Shown here: piece after piece, positions 14,366 to 24,800 of the stretch | Layout: each line of letters opens with the position of its first letter | Position numbering within the stretch: position 1 is the stretch's first letter | Assembly: GCF_000801105.2 (NCBI RefSeq) | Contig: NC_079515.1 | Span: 20,607,407-20,671,406, forward strand | DNA: 64,000 bases | Origin: Raphanus sativus | Lineage: Eukaryota; Streptophyta; Magnoliopsida; Brassicales; Brassicaceae | Direction of reading: 5' to 3' | The notes under the pieces: generated by a model | Database searches by the model: none | Seen by the model: only the letters and a program-made list of their open reading frames with translations | Told to the model about the DNA's origin: nothing | Made by a program: the position numbers and the translations under genes

Positions 14366-14570
14366 AAAATAATGACTTATCTTAAAATCATTGAAAATTT
14401 AAAAGTAAACAAATTATGTAAAATAATAATATTAATTAAACTAATGAAGTATCCTAAATTATGGAGAAGATGGAAGTAAGCAAATTCACTTGATAATATT
14501 TTTTAAACTAATAATTTATCATAAAATCATGGAGAAGATAACAAGTAGGTAAATTCACTTCTCAAATAAT
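14366..14570. repeat. ~68 bp tandem repeat, three units
   Basis: Three imperfect copies start near 14366, 14436 and 14503. They share TATCNTAAAAT, ATGGAGAAGAT, an AAGTAGGTAAATT/AAGTAAGCAAATT core and CACTT. Clearly the same unit as at 13.37-13.51 kb, about 860 bp away. Confidence 0.65.
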
Positions 14571-15935
14571 ATATAGATATATAATAGTTGCAAAAGTTAT
14601 AAAAAGCCTTATAGTTGGATAAAGCATTAAAACCATTAGAACATACATTTTTGTGATGATTGTTTATTATATATTATTTTGGTTTTTTTTTATCTATTAT
14701 TTTTATTATCGATTATTGTTTACGTAGTTTTATCTATTCTTTTGGTTTTTATTTGGGATTTTGATTTTTTCTGTAATTTTTAGTTTTCTAAAAATCTTGA
14801 ATGATGATTTTAAATTTTGGATTTTCCCCTAAACTAATAACATAAAATATTATTAATAAATAAATATTATTTTAAAAAAAAATTGAAATACAAAATAATT
14901 TCATCAAAAACAAATAAGCATGTTTTATAAAAAATATAGTAATAGCTATATGCAAAATACAAACAATAAATTATACACTATAAATGTGTAATTTAGAAAG
15001 TATTTAAATCAAGTTATTTGATAATTACTAAACACATATAGGTTATTTTTTTTTTAAAGATAAAATTTCAAAATCTAACCCTAAAAATACTAAACACTAT
15101 AACATATGTTACCAAATCCTAAACTAAAGACTATAATGACTCAATCTACATTCATTTATCTATGTTAAAAATAATTAAATTTTAGTAAAACTAAATTTAC
15201 ACTATTTAGAAATGTTAATTAATACATGATTTCAATTTTTCTCCATCAAAATAGTTTTAAAAATATGAAATTATTTTAAAAATCTACTAAACGGAAGCTT
15301 TCTTATAAGCTTTTTCAGGCGGAGGATTATAATTGTAAACTCAATAAAAGGTTTGTTTGGTCATAAGGGGGTTGCTATAATTTCATTAGTCTTTTGGATT
15401 ATTTTTGCATTTGATCGAATTTGAGGTATACCTTTTGTATTCAAAATCAAGTTTTGAGATTTTTGGTAAATCCCCTTTTATATTAGGTATTTTGTAGTTT
15501 ACTATATTAAAGCAAAAAAGAAATATGAAACCAAAGTCATTAGTTACCTAAGTCTTGTTTAAGCAATCTCTCATAATTTATACCCATATAAGTCCAATTT
15601 ATTTATTTAGACCATATACAGTGGTTTGCGCATTTATTCTTCAAAGTTACGCAAATTTAAAATGTGTGTGATTTTATCAAATAGTTTCCCTCATTTTTTA
15701 ATTGTTAATATATTCATTTTTAAATTTTTGTATATTATTAATAACATATTTTATTTGATATAATTTTAAATTAAGTTCACTTATTATTTTAAACTGAAAT
15801 TATTTTTTTTATAAATTATTATTGAATTAGAAAATAACCAATCAATCATATTCTATATTGTGTTTATGTTGTATGTTTTTGTTAATTTTGTTTTAGTTAT
15901 GTAATTTTAATATTACTGTTAATTATTTTTTATCA

Positions 15936-15960
15936 TCTACATTATTAAAACAGAAGACTT
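15936..15960 (+). mobile_element. Helitron 5' terminus
   Basis: TCTACATTATTAAAACAGAA at 15936 is the typical 5' end (starting TC) of Brassicaceae Helitron/ATREP elements. No plus-strand 3' hairpin plus CTAG follows before the next gene, so the element is probably 3'-truncated or rearranged. Confidence 0.6.
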
Positions 15961-16114
15961 TTTAAGAAAATCTTCTTCTCTTTTACAAGCATTTACAGTC
16001 ATGTCATTATCTTATTTAATATAAAATTGTATTGATTAATTATTTAAACTAAATAACAAAGTTTCCTTTTTTTTTCTTTTTTTTTTTCCGGCTAACTAAA
16101 TAACAAAGTTTCCT

Positions 16115-17923
16115 AAAACTACTCAATTAGTTCAATTAAGATATATCAGTTTATCACCACTTAAGAAACCAACAAATACTAATTATGAATCACATATTTA
16201 AGTTGCATCACATGTTTATACTTAAGTGGCATCTACTTTTTGTTAAATGACAATGTCATTACGAACACTTAACACATTTATATTTAAATGTACCAGCAAA
16301 ATGTTATCAAGTTTGTAATCAAACATTATAGAAAAGTTTATTACTAATACACATAGTTATGTTATATATCAATAATATAGATATATTAACGTATATTTAT
16401 GTGATCACTAGAGTTGTATAGTAAAAACTCTATGTAGATGTACTCCTTATAATTTTTATTAAAATTTTAATATAGATGACACAAATATATTAACTTATAT
16501 TTTTCAAGTTTATAATTAAAATTTAATGAAAAATTTTCAAAAATACTAATAAACAAAATGAAATATATTAAAATATCCCTCAAAAATTAATAAGTTTCAG
16601 GAATATTTTAAAGAAATTTCTTTTTAAAAAAAATCAACTAATGAGAGAATATACCTCTATTTATTAACACAACTAATTAATATCCCCCAAAAAATAATAA
16701 TTATATTTTCAGCTTAAAAAAATCATGAGCTTATAGAAATATATTTCCATAATTTTACACGCTCTATAGTCTATATACTATTCAAAATAGGTAGTAAATG
16801 TATTCACCATATTATGATCTCGGTCTTTTTACTATAGCTTCCCATATTTAACTTAATATATTTATAGAAATTATTTTATTTTAATATAATCAGTTTCTCT
16901 AATATTTTTTATTAAATTGAATCCCATATAAATAATAATCTTAAACTAATGAAATCTATAAAATTTCCTTAGTTTATGTAACAGTATAAGATATATGATT
17001 CACTAAAAAAAAATTCAATCATTATATTAGTTATGCAATCAATAATTAAGATTTGTAACCGAGATATATGATAGAGTACAGTTATCAAATGATTTCTTTA
17101 TTAACTGATATTCCTGTGAATCTAATATATTATAACATAAATATTGTATGCTGATATTTGGAATTAACAATATAGTAGACTCATCCCTATTCATCTCTAA
17201 CTTATTTTGTATTACGCTTTAGAAAAAAAACATGACCTTCTACTGTGTAAACTAAAAAAAAACTTGAAAACTGTGAAATCACTAAAAACATGACGGGGTT
17301 GAATATATTGCAATTTTCGGTTAAACAATATTGCTACTATCTTAAATTTGTGCTTAAATTTGATTATACAAGTTTACAATTAGAGTAAATATGATTTGAT
17401 TTTTTGGGATCAGTCAAAAAAGGACGAATTAAAATAGATAAATATTTTTAAAACCAGATCGGTAACTGAACCGAAAATATTTTGTTCATAAATCAATATG
17501 GTTTGATCGGGTTCAATCGATATCAACTGAATTTAATTAAGGACAATCACTGAATAATAATAAATTTAACTAAAAGCTTTTTTAGTTCCATGAATTGGAC
17601 AAGCATAACCAAGTTTAGTAATTAAAATTTTCAGTAGAGATAATTGTGAAAGAAAATTTAAATGCAAAACAAATGGTATCAAATAGAAATAATATTTTTG
17701 GTTTCAGATATAAAATAATATTTTGATTTTAAGTACTTATCAGCGTGAATTGTAACAAAAATTTAAATAAATATAATAACAATAAAATTATTTTTGTGAT
17801 TTAAAAGACAAAAACAATTAGTATTCTGATTTTTGATAGTAATTTATCTATCCAACTCAGATATGTTTCCGGTTTATGGTTTAGTCTGGTCTGGATTGAA
17901 GAACGAACGTTTTATAGGACATA
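16115..17923. other. AT-rich intergenic DNA, nothing specific seen
   Basis: No ORF, RNA gene or clear transposon terminus recognised between the short insert near 16.07 kb and the Helitron end at 17.92 kb. Confidence 0.5.
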
Positions 17924-18060
17924 ATAGATTTTGACCCGCCCTTAAAAGGGCGGGTTTATTTTTTGTTTTACATTTTCTTTAGAAATTTAAATTTTGTATT
18001 TGTGTTTTAGTTATATTTGTGGTTTTTTGTATTATATTTCTTTTAAATGATTAATAAGAT
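17924..18060 (-). mobile_element. Helitron 3' end, minus orientation
   Basis: On the minus strand a 9 bp hairpin (17935-17954, CCCGCCCTT/AAGGGCGGG) lies just before CTAT (plus 17927-17924). The usual terminus is CTAG, so the last base looks mutated. The T-rich subterminal DNA to the right matches the copies at 19.45 and 29.68 kb. A second degenerate copy of the same hairpin lies at 18105-18123. Confidence 0.6.
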
Positions 18061-18672
18061 GTTTTAATAATTGTATTAAAATAGTTAGTATTGATGTGAT
18101 TCTGATCCGCCTTCAAAAGGGCATATATATTTTTATTTTACATTTTTTAAAGAAATTTAATTATCATATATGTGTTTTTCTTTATAATCGTATTTGTGTA
18201 ATTTTTTTATTAATTATAGTAATAGATTTTGATAGTTTATTAAATTTGTGATGATGCGTAACTATTCATAGCCATTTAATTCTTTTTGGTGGAGTATATA
18301 TGTGGTTTATAAACGAATTAGTTATAATTTTCATACTCGATCAAGACCCGCGGTTGAACCAATAAACCTGGTTGTAAAATATTTTAGTAGATGTTTTTGA
18401 TTACTTACAATATCATTTGAAACTTTAAGAAGATATAGTTTACAAAATGAGGAGATGCATGTAAGATCTTTTTTTTTAATATTTGTTTATGCTAAATAGG
18501 TTAAATTTTGTTGATAATGATAAATTTTGTACTTGTGCTTTATATTCTACTAAATAGGTTAAATAGGATAAACTTATCCACCTTCATATTTGTATAAATA
18601 TATAAAGTCAACAGTTTCCTATATAAAATTGGACATTGCTCGATTAATTTTGAGTACTTTTTAAAAAATTAT

Positions 18673-18676
<4 letters not shown>

Positions 18677-18715
<39 letters not shown>
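18677..18715. repeat. (TA)n microsatellite
   Basis: About 19 uninterrupted TA dinucleotides inside AT-rich intergenic DNA; likely length-polymorphic. Confidence 0.9.
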
Positions 18716-18717
<2 letters not shown>

Positions 18718-18749
18718 TAACCAGTTAGGAACACAGTCTATAAAAAAAT

Positions 18750-18831
18750 TCGTGGCCTAGTGGCAACAATGTACCCACCCGTTCTCAGTTCCTGGGTTCG
18801 AACGTTCAACTTGTTTTCCTTTTTTTTTTGT
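18750..18831 (+). mobile_element. possible tRNA-derived SINE head
   Basis: Contains an A-box-like GTGGCCTAGTGG (18752-18763) and a B box GGGTTCGAAC (18794-18803) about 30 bp apart, followed by a T-rich stretch. No convincing target duplication was found, so it may be a 3'-degraded SINE or chance similarity. A functional tRNA is unlikely: no cloverleaf acceptor stem is apparent. Confidence 0.4.
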
Positions 18832-19447
18832 AATTCTTTTACTAATGGTATAAATGTAATTTCTTATCTTTTTCCCTAGTCGAATTAGGTTTTGCAGAAC
18901 ATGATTTTACAACCGCCATTGTTTTTGTTCTGCTCATCTGTGATTGTTATATGTTTTTGTTGATTTTTATGTTTAAATCTTGCAAATTTGACATATAATA
19001 CTGGATTTTGATTCTAGAAACCAAAAAAAGAAAGAAAAAAAAATGGATGATTACGATTTAGAGAAACAACCATGATTAACAGAATAACAGCTATAAATAC
19101 TGTATAGCAGTCTGCTTTATACTCACCAAGTTATCATATTTTTTGTTTACCAAAAAAAAAGTTATCATATTTTTTTTTTCATATCGGGTGATGATGAAAA
19201 ATCAATGTGTAGGATCAAAAACCAATAATCCAACTGGTTTATGCAGGAAGAAAAGTAACTGTTTTTGTTTTAGCAAAAAAAAAGTAACTGTTTTGTTATA
19301 GAAAAAAAATTGTTATAGAGAAAAAAGAAAACGTGGTTAGTGTTAAGATATAATACATGCAGTTGTAAAAAAATTAGTTTTCTTAAAAAAAAAGATGGAC
19401 ACAACCTTTTATCAATAGGTCATACTGAAGATTAATAATAGAATAGA

Positions 19448-19600
19448 CTAGATTTTGACCCGCCCTTTAAAGGGTGAGTATATGTTTTGTTTTATGTTTT
19501 TTAAAAATAATTTAATTTAATTTTGTGTTTTTTATAATTATATTAGTGTTTAATATTAATTTAATTTAATATATTTTTGGTGACTATATTCAATATGTCA
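19448..19600 (-). mobile_element. Helitron 3' end, minus orientation
   Basis: CTAG at 19448-19451 preceded by host A, then a hairpin at 19459-19478 (CCCGCCCTTTAAAGGGTGAG). On the minus strand this is the canonical hairpin plus CTAG 3' end followed by host T. The subterminal TTTTGTTTTA-type sequence matches the copies at 17.93 and 29.68 kb. The right-hand 5' end is not clear. Confidence 0.7.
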
Positions 19601-20115
19601 AGTTGCATAACTATATACTTGTATCATATGCATTCAAAAACAATTTTAAAACTTTATTCCTAAAGTTTACAACATATTATATTTACTTAATAGTTACCTA
19701 ACATAATTTAGTCAAGAATATTTATATCCCAATCGCCCCAAAAATAAAAGTCACATACTCTATTAGACATGATCTATATATTCGAACGGTTCTTAAATTA
19801 TTATATTCGAAAACTAATATCAAACTCAACCCGCAACTAAAACCGAACAAATTTTTTGAAAAATGTTTAAAGAAATATTTTTTTAACATATTCTGTTATA
19901 TATATATATGTAGTTGGGTTAAAATGGTCTTCACTAACTTTAAGTAGAATCACATTTAATAAATATTTTCTATTCGAATAACCTATTTAAAACCCGTTAA
20001 ACTAAATGAGTTCATATGAATATTTATTTCTATTAAAAATTCACTTAAACCAGTTAAACCCCGTCATTCATAAAATTAAATTTTATTAATGACCCGCTTC
20101 CACCATTAATTAATA

Positions 20116-20344
20116 CTCCCTCTGTTTCATTATAAGTGTCGTTTTAGACTTGTGCACACGGATTAAGAAAGCATTTAATTTTGCATATTTTCAATATAAA
20201 AACATCATTACCGATACAATTCAACCAATAGAAAAATAGAATGGAGAATAAAGTTAATAAATTTTGCATTGAAACTCTAAAACGACACTTATTTTGCAAC
20301 GAAAAAAATTCTCTAAAACGACACTTATTATGAAACTGAGGGAG
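20116..20344. mobile_element. Stowaway-type (Tc1/mariner) MITE
   Basis: A 229 bp element with inverted ends CTCCCTCTGTTTCATTATAA and the complement of TTATGAAACTGAGGGAG, flanked by TA on both sides (20114-20115, 20345-20346). The inner AAACGACACTTATT motif is repeated, as usual in this family. A relative lies at 30917-31145. Confidence 0.88.
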
Positions 20345-20346
20345 TA

Positions 20347-21017
20347 TTAATATTAGTTAACTTATTAGTTAACTTTTAAAGTTTCATAAGAAATATATTT
20401 CCATCGGTTTATATATATTTCTGTTTTAATTTTAATATATATATATATATATCCCGAAATATTAATATTTTGTAAGCAAAACATATTTTGTGTTGTACAT
20501 TTTTAGAAATTTAATTTTCATTTTTATTTTTTGTAATTATATTTGTGTTTTTTGTTTATAATCATATTTATTTTTATAACCACCACGTATATTGTGGTTC
20601 TGGAATATTATTGTTTGTTAAATAAATAATGTGATTTTGGAATTAGATATGGGCTATATTATTAACTATTAGGTAACAAAAAAATAAGAAAAAAATAGTT
20701 TCAAGAACTTTTGGTTACTATCTGCGGTCCTAAAAAATCGGGAATGTAGTGGTTGTTATGGAATTTTGTTTGTTGTTGCCGTGTTATAAAAAGTAAAATT
20801 ATAGGTTAAGCAGTTATTTTATATGGCACATAAACGGTTATATATAATTTCTATTTTTTTTTAAGTTGGACACAACTAATATCAACTGGTCATGTTCCAA
20901 AATTAATAGTATTGATTACCTGTTTTAACAACACAACAAAGTAAATGATATCTTTTTATTAGATTTTTACTAAACTATAAGTTATAAAGTTTAATCGGAC
21001 GCTAAACTGAGTTATTT
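20347..21017. other. AT-rich DNA with Helitron-like subterminal similarity
   Basis: The stretch around 20446-20580 resembles the T-rich subterminal part of the Helitron ends at 17.9 and 19.4 kb but lacks a hairpin/CTAG terminus. No gene. Confidence 0.4.
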
Positions 21018-21631
21018 AGGGCTTGACTGGTGTAACCGCAGCGGTTGCGGTTGCGGGAGTTTGCGGGTGCGGGTAGTTGCGGTTTTAAGTGTTTTCTAGA
21101 GATTTGTACGACTGGTACAGCTGTTAAAAATTGTTGCGTTTGCGGGATTCTTATGACTGGTAAACTACCAAACCCAACATCTGTTAAATAATAATTTAAC
21201 AATATTTACATTTTAGGTAATTATAAAAATATTAAAAATATTAATAATATGATAATATAAAATTTATATTTATAAAATCATATTATTCAATTTTAAAAAT
21301 TTATAGAAAATATTTTAGTTTTGAATTTTTATAATATAAATTGAAATATAATATGAATACATTTTACAATTTCTATTATTTCAATTGAAAATTTTTATTG
21401 GATATTTTTAGTATTATTTTATTTATTCTGTTTTTAAAGAAAAAAAATTTACCCTCCCGCAACAGCCCGCAACCGCAAACGCTAGTTGGAACCAGCTTTT
21501 GATTTTAAGAGGTTCAGAGCCGTTTGAAGCGATTTATAGCGTTTTATGTGATTGTTTCGAAACACTAACAACCGCTATGAACCGCAAAAGCTGCGTTTGC
21601 GAATGGTAGCGGAAAAACCAGTCAGCCCCTT
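21018..21631. mobile_element. TIR element with GCGGTTGC-rich ends (hAT-like MITE)
   Basis: The left end AGGGCTTGACTGGTGTAACC and the inverted right end AGGGGCTGACTGGTTTTTCC match imperfectly; both lead into CCGC/GCGG-rich DNA around an AT-rich centre of about 300 bp. The architecture fits a non-autonomous DNA transposon, probably hAT-type, but no clean 8 bp target duplication is seen. No transposase. The minus ORF at 21002-21202 lies in the left arm and is not a gene. Confidence 0.5.
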
Positions 21632-21867
21632 AGACTGTGGTGCTGCGTCTGCGTTTGAAACGCTAAGACGCATAACCTTCGACTTTTCCTTCTAAATTCA
21701 AAACAACAATATGAACTTGAGCCATATGCAATATACAAATTTATTTTAAAATCTTCCAAACGCAAAACATATATTAAGAAAGGTGTTTGTCATTCATATA
21801 TTAAACTCAAACTCACTTTTCATTCACATGAATACTATTATTATGCTTTTAACAAGTTTCAAAACGA

Positions 21868-24800
21868 TCAAGGAGATGGAGGTGGTTGCTGCACACACCC
21901 ACAAAACGCAAACCGCTTTTTAATCCTCTTCCGTCGCTCACCTCTCACTCCACCATAGATATAGTCCTTAAGAAGAGTCCTCGTTTTACTATCCGACACC
22001 TTAGCTTTCGCTCGATTCTCTCTTTCTCCTTCCAGCTTCAGCAACAAAAACTGTAACCTCTGTATCTCCAGCTGCAACCTCCCAATCTTCTCTGATCCTC
22101 TCCTCGCTTGTTCTGATATCCGCCTCCTTCTGCTGTTCTCATCCTCATCAAGATCCATTGATGACTTGCTTCCATCTGATATCTCAAATCCCCTCACCAC
22201 TTTTGTCACCAGTTTCCTGTTGATGCTTAGAAGTTTCTCTAACGCTTCCTCTGCTTCATTGATCTGTCCCTTCACTGTTTCGTACTCGTCTTCCTTTTCT
22301 TTCTCGCTTCTCTCCTCTCTCTCCACTTTGCTTTTCAAATCTTCTACGGCTATATGAAGATTCGAGAGCTTCTGTAAATCTGAATCAAGTCTCTCGAGAA
22401 CTTTCCTCTTGTTTACTTCTTTGTTTGGATCCGTGAACCTGTCGGAGACCTCTAGTTTGTCCACGACCAGTGACTCTTCAGACATGGATTTACCTTTTTG
22501 AGGGTGTTGTGGCTTTACCTCAAGACTGTGATCATCTTCTATCTTCAAAATGTCTCTCTTACTAATCCCATATGACGAGCAATCAGAAACCTGGTCGAGT
22601 AAGATATCTTTCGTGATCATTTCGTTTTCTTCTGGATAGATTTCATGGTTCTGTTTCTGCAGACTTCCACTTCTGCGGGCAGCTGTTCTTAGTTCTTGCA
22701 CTGCAAGCTTTTCGGTTACAGCCTCTTCAATAGCTTTGATTCTCAAACATATTTCTTGAAGCTCTAAGAAACCCTCGTTGTTATCCACCATTGAAGCAGT
22801 GTCCTGAAATGAAATACATACCCACAAAAGATTACTTCTCCCACAAGAAAATTTCTTAATTAACAGAAAAATAACAAATGCAACATCAGTTCAGTGGCAT
22901 GATGACTTTCGCCAATAATAAAGCTATCTAAACGCTTCAATACGATCAATAGAAGTGTTCGATTATTAAACGCAGAGTTTGCTAACTTACCTTGGCTGGT
23001 TCATTCTTGAATGCGTGAGGCATGTCAATATGTTTTTCCAGAGATTCTATGCTCTCCTCCAACAATATAATGGCTTGGACATATTTTCTCATAAGATCGT
23101 TTTGTCCTTTATTCGCATCCTCTAAGTTGCTCACTCTTCCTTTAAGCTGGTCAACCTCCACGTCTTTTAATGTGCTTCTTTTTTCAAGGTTCTTGTAGGC
23201 TTCCGCTAGCTCATGGATCAACCCTTCAAGCAATGTTTCACGAACAACTGAAATCTGCAAATCTCCAAACAATGTTGAAGCTTGAGACTCCCATAGTTCA
23301 ACATCATTCTTCTCTTTGGAAAGCTCCTGGTTCAGCTTTTCCTTCCCCACTTTCATTCCTTCGAGTTCAGCTTCCAGTTTCAGATTAGCTTCGTTGGCAT
23401 GACCGCTCTTCTTAACCTGCTCATCGTAATCTCCTCGGAGTTTCAGAACCTGCTTATCTTTATCTTCTTCTATTGCTTTAGTTTCCTTGTATTTACATTC
23501 TAAATCCTCCACTGCCTTGGATAATCCAGATTTTTCATTTTGCACTATGGAGATCATAAGCATAGCTTCTAGAAGTTCTTTCTCCTTCTGAACCAGTTGA
23601 TTCTTCACATCAGAAATTGCCTGTTCCAACTGATCATTGGCTGATCTAGCAGAGAGCAGCTCGGTGTCTGTTTTCTCTAGCAAACCTTTAAGCTGCAAGT
23701 TCTCAGTTTCTGCAGATTTTAACTTATCACCAACCTCCCTTACCTCTTCCTCGAGCTTACTCTTAACAAAACTGAGTCTGTCCAAATCCTCGTTTAGTTT
23801 CACCGCCTCTGAAAGTTTTTCCAAAACGACATCCTCCAAAAGAAGAATGAGATTGCTTTGGTATATAGCCTCGGAAAGAAGCAAAGAGATATCCTCTTCT
23901 AGTTCACGTTTCTCCTCCTCTAACCGCAGTGTAGACTTTGTCAAGTACATTTTCTCTTCCAAAGTTTTGTAATTCTCTCCCTGCAAAATGGTGTAGTCAC
24001 TTCCAAGTTGCAAGACTTGCCTTTGCAAATCCTCAACTTCCACCTTCAAGACTTCTTCTCTGTTGACTCCTTGATAAACTTTTGTGGTCAATTCCCCATT
24101 CATGGAGCTAAGTTTCTGGATCTCATCCTGCGAAAGGGAGAGCTGGCAACGCTGAGATTCAAGTTCTTTCTCAAGGAGTTTCTTCCCTGCTGCAATGCCA
24201 ACAGCTTCTGATTTCAGTTGCCGAAGAAATTCAACTAGGACGAGGTTCTCAATAGCGGACTGCTGGTTTTCATTCTGAACCTTCAAAAGCATAGTTTGCA
24301 TCTCATCAAGTCTACTCAATATGTCATGCATGTTTTTCTGGTCTTGCGAGTTCTCATCATCGGAATCTATACATGGGATAACTTCAAGCTTCATCAATAC
24401 CTGGAAAATCCCCGCTCTCAGTGTTTTAATGCAGTTAATGGAGGACTCAATCTGCACTTGTTTCCCAACATTTCCCTGTTCTAGTTCAGAGACTAGCTTT
24501 TCCAACAGTTGAGAAGCCTCTTTGATCTTCTGATTCTCAGCAACGAGAGAGGAACTCTTCTCAAGCCAGTCCTGCAAACATTTCTGCAGAACAATAATCT
24601 CAACATGGGCATCGTGAGCTCGATCCAGTTCTACTTGATACTCTCTCTCCTGGCGTTGATTTTCATCTTGAAGATGATGGATCTTTGATTTCATGACATT
24701 CATCTGACTCTCAGACAGCTGCACAAAACTAGCGTGGTCACGGTCTTTGGCATCTAGAGACACTCCCAGCTCTTCAATTTTCTGAAGAGAACATTCCCTC

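Larger units (their letters stand above)
12510..15935. other. AT-rich intergenic DNA with tandem repeats
   Basis: No gene is visible. Very AT-rich, with two clusters of an imperfect ~68-70 bp repeat listed separately. The rest looks like decayed transposon sequence without clear termini. Confidence 0.6.

Noticed and set aside
13370..14570. CRISPR-like array (regularly spaced repeats)
   Set aside because: Plant nuclear DNA, repeats abut without unique spacers and are imperfect; it is a minisatellite.
20116..20344. Reading the paired AAACGACACTTATT motifs as a regulatory hairpin
   Set aside because: They are the normal inner repeats of the Stowaway family, present again at 30917-31145.
21002..21202. 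66-codon minus ORF
   Set aside because: Lies in the GC-rich left arm of the TIR element; product is low-complexity and not gene-like.
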